Below, one piece after another: positions 6,208 through 10,600 of a DNA stretch of 10,600 bases (position 1 is its first letter; the number at the start of each line of letters is the position of its first letter). The stretch is from positions 1 through 10,600 of the forward strand of contig JASLDW010000010.1 in the NCBI GenBank assembly GCA_030151365.1. The letters are read 5' to 3'. This stretch comes from Lysobacter sp. (GTDB taxonomy: Bacteria > Pseudomonadota > Gammaproteobacteria > Xanthomonadales > Xanthomonadaceae). Made by a program: the position numbers and the translations under genes. A model generated the notes under the pieces. The model was not told where the DNA came from, did no database searches, and saw nothing but the letters and a program-made list of their open reading frames with translations.

Positions 6208-6462
6208 ATGGCGCTGAAGATCCTCGACACCTGCATCAACTGTGACGTCTGCGAACCGGCCTGCCCGAACCAGGCGATCACGCAGGGCGCGGAGATCTAC
6301 ATCATCCATCCCGATCTCTGCACCGAATGTGTCGGCCATTTCGACGAGCCGCAATGCGTGGTGGTGTGCCCGGTGGAATGCATCGAGAACGATCCGGAAC
6401 ACGTGGAATCCAATGACCAATTGCTCGCCAAGCTGGCGGGCCTGCAGGAGAAAGCCGCATGA
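6208..6462 (+). CDS. YfhL-type 2[4Fe-4S] ferredoxin
   Basis: An 84-residue low-potential electron carrier. The first cluster motif is C9-x2-C12-x2-C15-x3-C19-P. The second is C38-x2-C41-x8-C50-x3-C54-P, with a further C58. The eight-residue insertion between the second and third ligands of the second motif, plus a helical C-terminal tail, marks the Allochromatium vinosum/YfhL ('Alvin') type rather than the clostridial type. A ferredoxin of this kind next to coaD is, from memory, a recurrent arrangement in Proteobacteria, but its redox partner is not known from this window. The ATG at 6208 lies 7 bp after the coaD stop, and its own stop overlaps the start of ggt as ATGA. I give no symbol because fdx, fdxA and yfhL are all used for this family. 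Confidence 0.93.
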   Translation: MALKILDTCINCDVCEPACPNQAITQGAEIYIIHPDLCTECVGHFDEPQCVVVCPVECIENDPEHVESNDQLLAKLAGLQEKAA

Positions 6463-8213
6463 AGACGTCCTGGTGTTCGTTGTTGCTCGCCGGTTTGCTG
6501 CTGTCGTTTGGCGGCGTTGATGCCGTTTCGGCGCGCACTGCAACGAAACCGGCGCATGCGCATCCGCCGGGTGCCGCGATCGCATCCGCGCACAAGCTCG
6601 CGACCGATGCCGGCTTCGAGATCATCGCCAAGGGCGGCAATGCCTTCGATGCGGCGGTGGCGGTTTCCGCGGCCTTGAGCGTGGTCGAGCCGGTGAGCTC
6701 GGGGCTTGGTGGCGGCGGCATGTTCCTGCTGCACGATGCGAAGACCGGCAAGGACGTCTTCGTCGATGCGCGCGAGATGTCCCCGGCCTCCGCGACGCCC
6801 GACAAGTTCCTCGATGCCAAGGGCAACCTCGATCCCGAGAAGTCGCAGAACGGCCCGTGGTCCGCAGGCATTCCCGGACTGCCCGCCGCTCTGGTGCACG
6901 TCTCGCGGAAATACGGGCGGCTGCCGCTGAAGGTGTCGTTGCAGCCGGCAATCCGCATCGCCCGCGAAGGTTTCCCGATGTACGCGCGGCTGGTGCGCGC
7001 CTACGGCGAACGCCGCGAGGTGATGACGCGCTATCCGGGCACGCGCGCGACCTTCGAGCCGAATGGCGTGCCGCTGAAGGAAGGCGAACTGCTGAAGCAG
7101 CCCGATCTCGCGCGCACCTTGCAATTGCTCGCCGACAAGGGCTTCGACGGCTTCTACAAGGGCGATGTCGCGCAGAAGATCCTGAAGGCGGTCGACGACA
7201 ACGGCGGCCACTGGACCGCGCAGGAACTCGCCGCCTATCGCGTCAAGGAACGCGCGCCGATCACGCTCGACTGGCACGGCTGGAAAATCGTCACCGCGCC
7301 GCCGCCGTCCTCGGGCGGGATTGTCGTGGCGGAAATCCTGCAGATCCTGCAGCCCTACGACCTGCGCAAGATGGACGAGGCCAAGCGCGTGCACATGGTG
7401 GTCGAGGCGATGCGCCGCGCCTACCACGATCGCACCTTCTATCTCGGCGATCCCGATTTCGTCCACGTGCCGCAGAAGACGCTGCTCGATCCCGATTACG
7501 CCGCCGGCCTGCGCACCACCATCAATCCGGACAAGGCGACGCCGAGCGACCTGTTCCCGAATTCGCCGACGCCGTTGCGCGAGCACGACGAGACCACGCA
7601 TTTCTCGATCATCGACGACCAGGGCAATCGCGTCGCGACCACGCAGACGGTGAACCTGCTCTACGGCTCCGGCCTGATCCCGGTCGGCGCCGGCTTCCTG
7701 CTCAATGACGAGATGGACGATTTCGCGCTCAAGCCCGGCACGCCGAATGCCTTCGGCGTGATGGGCTACGAGGCCAATGCGCCCAAGCCGGGCAAGCGCA
7801 TGCTCAGTTCGATGACGCCGACCTTCATGGAATCCAAGGACAAGGTCGCCGTGCTCGGCACACCGGGTGGCAGCCGCATCATCACCATGGTGCTGCTCGG
7901 CATCCTCGGTTACGACGATGGCTTGAATGCGCAGCAGGTCGCCGCGTTGCCGCGCTACCACCACCAGTGGCTGCCGGACGTGGTCGAAACCGAGAAGGGT
8001 TCGCTCTCGGCCGAGACCGTGCAGAAACTGCGCGCGATGGGCCATGCGGTGATCGTGCCGGGCGAAGTGAAGGGCCAGCGTTCCAGCGATGCCTGGGGCA
8101 ACCTGCAGACGGTCGAGTGGAACAAGGCAACGAACACGCTGGACGGCGGCAGCGATCCGCGCAATCCGGTCGGCAAGGCGGAAGTGCGCCTCGACGGGGC
8201 CAAGGCGAAGTAA
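6459..8213 (+). CDS. ggt: Periplasmic gamma-glutamyltransferase (glutathione hydrolase)
   Basis: A 584-residue proenzyme of the Ntn-hydrolase class that cleaves the gamma-glutamyl bond of glutathione and related compounds. Residues 1-25 form a signal peptide, with a likely cut after AVSA. The catalytic nucleophile and self-processing site is Thr379 in TTHFS (379-383), giving a large chain of about 26-378 and a small chain of 379-584. Substrate-contact motifs are present: Arg105 in DAREM for the alpha-carboxylate, NDEMDDF (416-422), LSSMTPT (449-455) and the oxyanion GTPGGSRII (467-475). The segment between NDEMDDF and LSSM corresponds to the lid loop of E. coli-type enzymes. AGGAGA at 6446-6451 serves as the ribosome site. 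The start overlaps the ferredoxin stop as ATGA, an unusual coupling of a cytosolic redox gene to an exported enzyme. Confidence 0.95.
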   Translation: MKTSWCSLLLAGLLLSFGGVDAVSARTATKPAHAHPPGAAIASAHKLATDAGFEIIAKGGNAFDAAVAVSAALSVVEPVSSGLGGGGMFLLHDAKTGKDVFVDAREMSPASATPDKFLDAKGNLDPEKSQNGPWSAGIPGLPAALVHVSRKYGRLPLKVSLQPAIRIAREGFPMYARLVRAYGERREVMTRYPGTRATFEPNGVPLKEGELLKQPDLARTLQLLADKGFDGFYKGDVAQKILKAVDDNGGHWTAQELAAYRVKERAPITLDWHGWKIVTAPPPSSGGIVVAEILQILQPYDLRKMDEAKRVHMVVEAMRRAYHDRTFYLGDPDFVHVPQKTLLDPDYAAGLRTTINPDKATPSDLFPNSPTPLREHDETTHFSIIDDQGNRVATTQTVNLLYGSGLIPVGAGFLLNDEMDDFALKPGTPNAFGVMGYEANAPKPGKRMLSSMTPTFMESKDKVAVLGTPGGSRIITMVLLGILGYDDGLNAQQVAALPRYHHQWLPDVVETEKGSLSAETVQKLRAMGHAVIVPGEVKGQRSSDAWGNLQTVEWNKATNTLDGGSDPRNPVGKAEVRLDGAKAK

Positions 8214-8229
8214 GGAGTAGGGTAGGCGC

Positions 8230-9120
<891 letters not shown>

Positions 9121-9125
9121 GGGAA

Positions 9126-9758
9126 TCAGCCGACGCGCGTGCCGAAGATGCGGTCGCCGGCGTCGCCGAGGCCGGGCAGGATGTAGCCGTGTTCGTTGAG
9201 GCGCTCGTCGATCGCGGCCGTGTAGACCTGCATGTCGGGATGCGCGGCTTCCAGCGCCTTCAGGCCTTCCGGCGCGGCGACCAGGAAGATGCCCTTGATG
9301 CGTTTGGCGCCGGCGCGCTTGAGCATGTCGATGGTCGCGATCAGGGTGCCGCCGGTGGCCAGCATCGGATCGAGGATCAGCGCCTCGCGCTCGTCGAGGC
9401 GGCCGGTCAGGCGCTCGAAATAGGGAACGGGTTGCAACGTTTCTTCGTCTCGTTGCAGCCCGACCACGCTGACCTTTGCCGCCGGAATCAGCGCCAGAAC
9501 GCCCGGCAGCATGCCAAGGCCCGCGCGCAGGATCGGCACCAGGGTGATCTTGGCGCCGGCGATGCGTCGCACCTGCACTTCACCGGCCCAGCCGGGTTGC
9601 GTGGACGGTTCGGTTTCGAGATCGGCAGTCGCCTCGTAGGCGAGCAGGGTGCCGAGTTCGGTGACCAGTTCGCGGAAGCCCTTGGTGCTGAGGGTGGAAT
9701 CGCGCAGCAGGCCGATCTTGTGCTGCACCAGCGGATGGCGGACTTCGACGACTTTCAT
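9126..9758 (-). CDS. upp: Uracil phosphoribosyltransferase
   Basis: A 210-residue pyrimidine salvage enzyme that makes UMP from uracil and PRPP. The N-terminus MKVVEVRHPLVQHKIGLLRD is the family signature. VPILRAGLGM and the PRPP-binding loop DPMLATGGT (130-138) are intact, as is the uracil-binding C-terminal GDAGDRIFGT. The start at 9758 is chosen over the frame opening at 9833, because MKVVEVRHP is the normal family N-terminus and the longer frame would read through a terminator hairpin. It is transcribed leftward and has its own upstream gap of 91 bp to the aminotransferase gene, with a terminator between them, so it is probably transcribed alone. Confidence 0.96.
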   Translation of the reverse strand: MKVVEVRHPLVQHKIGLLRDSTLSTKGFRELVTELGTLLAYEATADLETEPSTQPGWAGEVQVRRIAGAKITLVPILRAGLGMLPGVLALIPAAKVSVVGLQRDEETLQPVPYFERLTGRLDEREALILDPMLATGGTLIATIDMLKRAGAKRIKGIFLVAAPEGLKALEAAHPDMQVYTAAIDERLNEHGYILPGLGDAGDRIFGTRVG

Positions 9759-9802
9759 GATGTTCTGGCCGTGGCTTCGATGCGACGAGTCTGCATGAAA
9801 AC

Positions 9803-9831
9803 GAAGAAGCCGGCTCGTGGCCGGCTTCTTC
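9803..9831 (-). terminator. Hairpin terminator between the aminotransferase gene and upp
   Basis: GAAGAAGCCGGC (9803-9814) pairs over 12 bp with GCCGGCTTCTTC (9820-9831) around the five-base loop TCGTG. Read leftward it is followed by GTTTTC, a short T run. It begins 18 bp after the aminotransferase stop, so it should end that transcript before upp. Confidence 0.75.
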
Positions 9832-9849
9832 AAGTCATTGCGATGGCGA

Positions 9850-10600
9850 TCAGGCCGCTTTTTCCTGCGTTTCGCGCGGGCCTTCCAGCAACGAGCGCTT
9901 GACCATCGCGACGACGAGATCGAGTTCGTCTTCCTGCATCGCGAAGCGCGGGGTGAAGCGCAACGAGTTGGCGCCGCCGTGGATCACGCCGATGCCGCGT
10001 TCGCGCAGCCATTCCTCGGTGGAACCGGTGCCATAGCCCTTGAAGCCCGGCGCGAGTTCGCAGGAGAACAGCAGTCCGGTGCCCTGGACCTTGGTGATCA
10101 GGCCGGTTTCCTGCTTCACAGCTTCCAGCTTGGCCAGCGCCTGCTTGCCGCGTTCGCGGACGTTGGCGCGCAGTTCCGGGGTGAGGCTCTTCAGCACCAC
10201 GCAGGCGACATCGAGCGCACGCGGGTTGGCGGTCATGGTGTTGCCGTAGAGGCCGCGCTTGTAGGCGTTGGTCGCGCGTTCGCCGGCGGCGAGCACCGAC
10301 AGCGGGAACTGGCCGGCATTGAGCGCCTTGGAATAGGTTTCCATGTCCGGCGCGTCGGCGTCCTCGAAGCCGGGATAGTCGACGATCGAGAGATAACCGG
10401 TGGCGCGCAGGCCGGCCTGGATCGAATCGATCAGCATCAGGCTGCCGTGGTCGCGGGTCAGCGTGCGCACCGCGTCGTAGAACGCGCGCGGCAGCGAACG
10501 ACCGGGATCGCCTTCGCCCATCACCGGTTCCAGGTAGACCGCTTCGATGAACCAGCCATTCTTTTCGGCGTCGGCGAAAGCCTGTTTCAGTGCATTGACG
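9850..10600 (-). CDS. Class III PLP-dependent aminotransferase, C-terminal part
   Basis: The last 249 complete codons of a gene that runs off the right edge; the GTG at 10524 is an internal codon, since the frame is open to 10600. It is a fold-type I class III aminotransferase. EPVMGEGDPGRS parallels the family's EPhxGEGG segment, and the cofactor Asp sits in LIDSIQAGLRATG. The Schiff-base Lys is residue 91 of the visible part, in YSKALNAGQFPLS, and YGNTMTANPRAL replaces the usual HGSTFGGNPLA. The C-terminal substrate domain with LRFTPRF (usual form LRhxPPL) is present. The departures DSIQ for DEVQ and SKALNAG for SKALGGG set it apart from ornithine, acetylornithine and GABA enzymes. The amino donor is therefore unassigned. 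The transcript ends at the hairpin at 9803-9831. Confidence 0.85.
   Translation of the reverse strand, partial: VNALKQAFADAEKNGWFIEAVYLEPVMGEGDPGRSLPRAFYDAVRTLTRDHGSLMLIDSIQAGLRATGYLSIVDYPGFEDADAPDMETYSKALNAGQFPLSVLAAGERATNAYKRGLYGNTMTANPRALDVACVVLKSLTPELRANVRERGKQALAKLEAVKQETGLITKVQGTGLLFSCELAPGFKGYGTGSTEEWLRERGIGVIHGGANSLRFTPRFAMQEDELDLVVAMVKRSLLEGPRETQEKAA

Overview
The window is a stretch of a high-GC gammaproteobacterial chromosome, most likely from the Xanthomonadales (Lysobacter/Luteimonas/Xanthomonas relatives). This rests on codon use strongly biased to G/C at third positions, on a small lipoprotein resembling DUF6491, a family I associate with Xanthomonadaceae, and on a housekeeping gene set that I recall from Xanthomonas-type genomes. 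The lineage call is an inference from recall, not from a database search.

Left block (1-1949): a visibly lower-GC, poorly characterised segment. As a hand count, bases 661-720 hold 24 G+C of 60, against 44 of 60 for 6661-6720. It holds a small secreted protein, a zinc-ribbon membrane protein 12 bp behind it, and a convergent gene of unknown function. It ends at a perfect-stem terminator and the 3' end of a tRNA-Phe(GAA) gene, a classic junction for integrated DNA, but no integrase is seen.

Centre (2036-5038): the tRNA-Phe promoter, a DUF6491-like lipoprotein (+), then a leftward operon ftsY-mutY-yggX. Both junctions of that operon are 4-bp stop/start overlaps (TTGA and ATGA). It encodes the SRP receptor GTPase, the A:8-oxoG adenine glycosylase with its 4Fe-4S cluster, and the YggX iron/oxidative-damage protein, so two of its three products belong to oxidative-damage defence.

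Right-centre (5039-9120): a rightward run of rsmD (16S rRNA m2G966 methyltransferase), coaD (phosphopantetheine adenylyltransferase), a YfhL-type 2[4Fe-4S] ferredoxin, a periplasmic gamma-glutamyltransferase and a metallo-beta-lactamase-fold hydrolase. Gaps from coaD onward are 7, -4 and 16 bp, so coaD-fdx-ggt-MBL is probably one transcript.

Right end (9126-10600): leftward upp (uracil phosphoribosyltransferase), preceded by a 12-bp hairpin terminator that closes a further leftward gene. That gene is the C-terminal 249 codons of a class III PLP aminotransferase with an unusual active-site neighbourhood, cut by the window edge.

Most of the window is ordinary core genome. I found no CRISPR array, insertion sequence, toxin-antitoxin pair or recognisable defence system. 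The most open questions are the left accessory block and the atypical aminotransferase.
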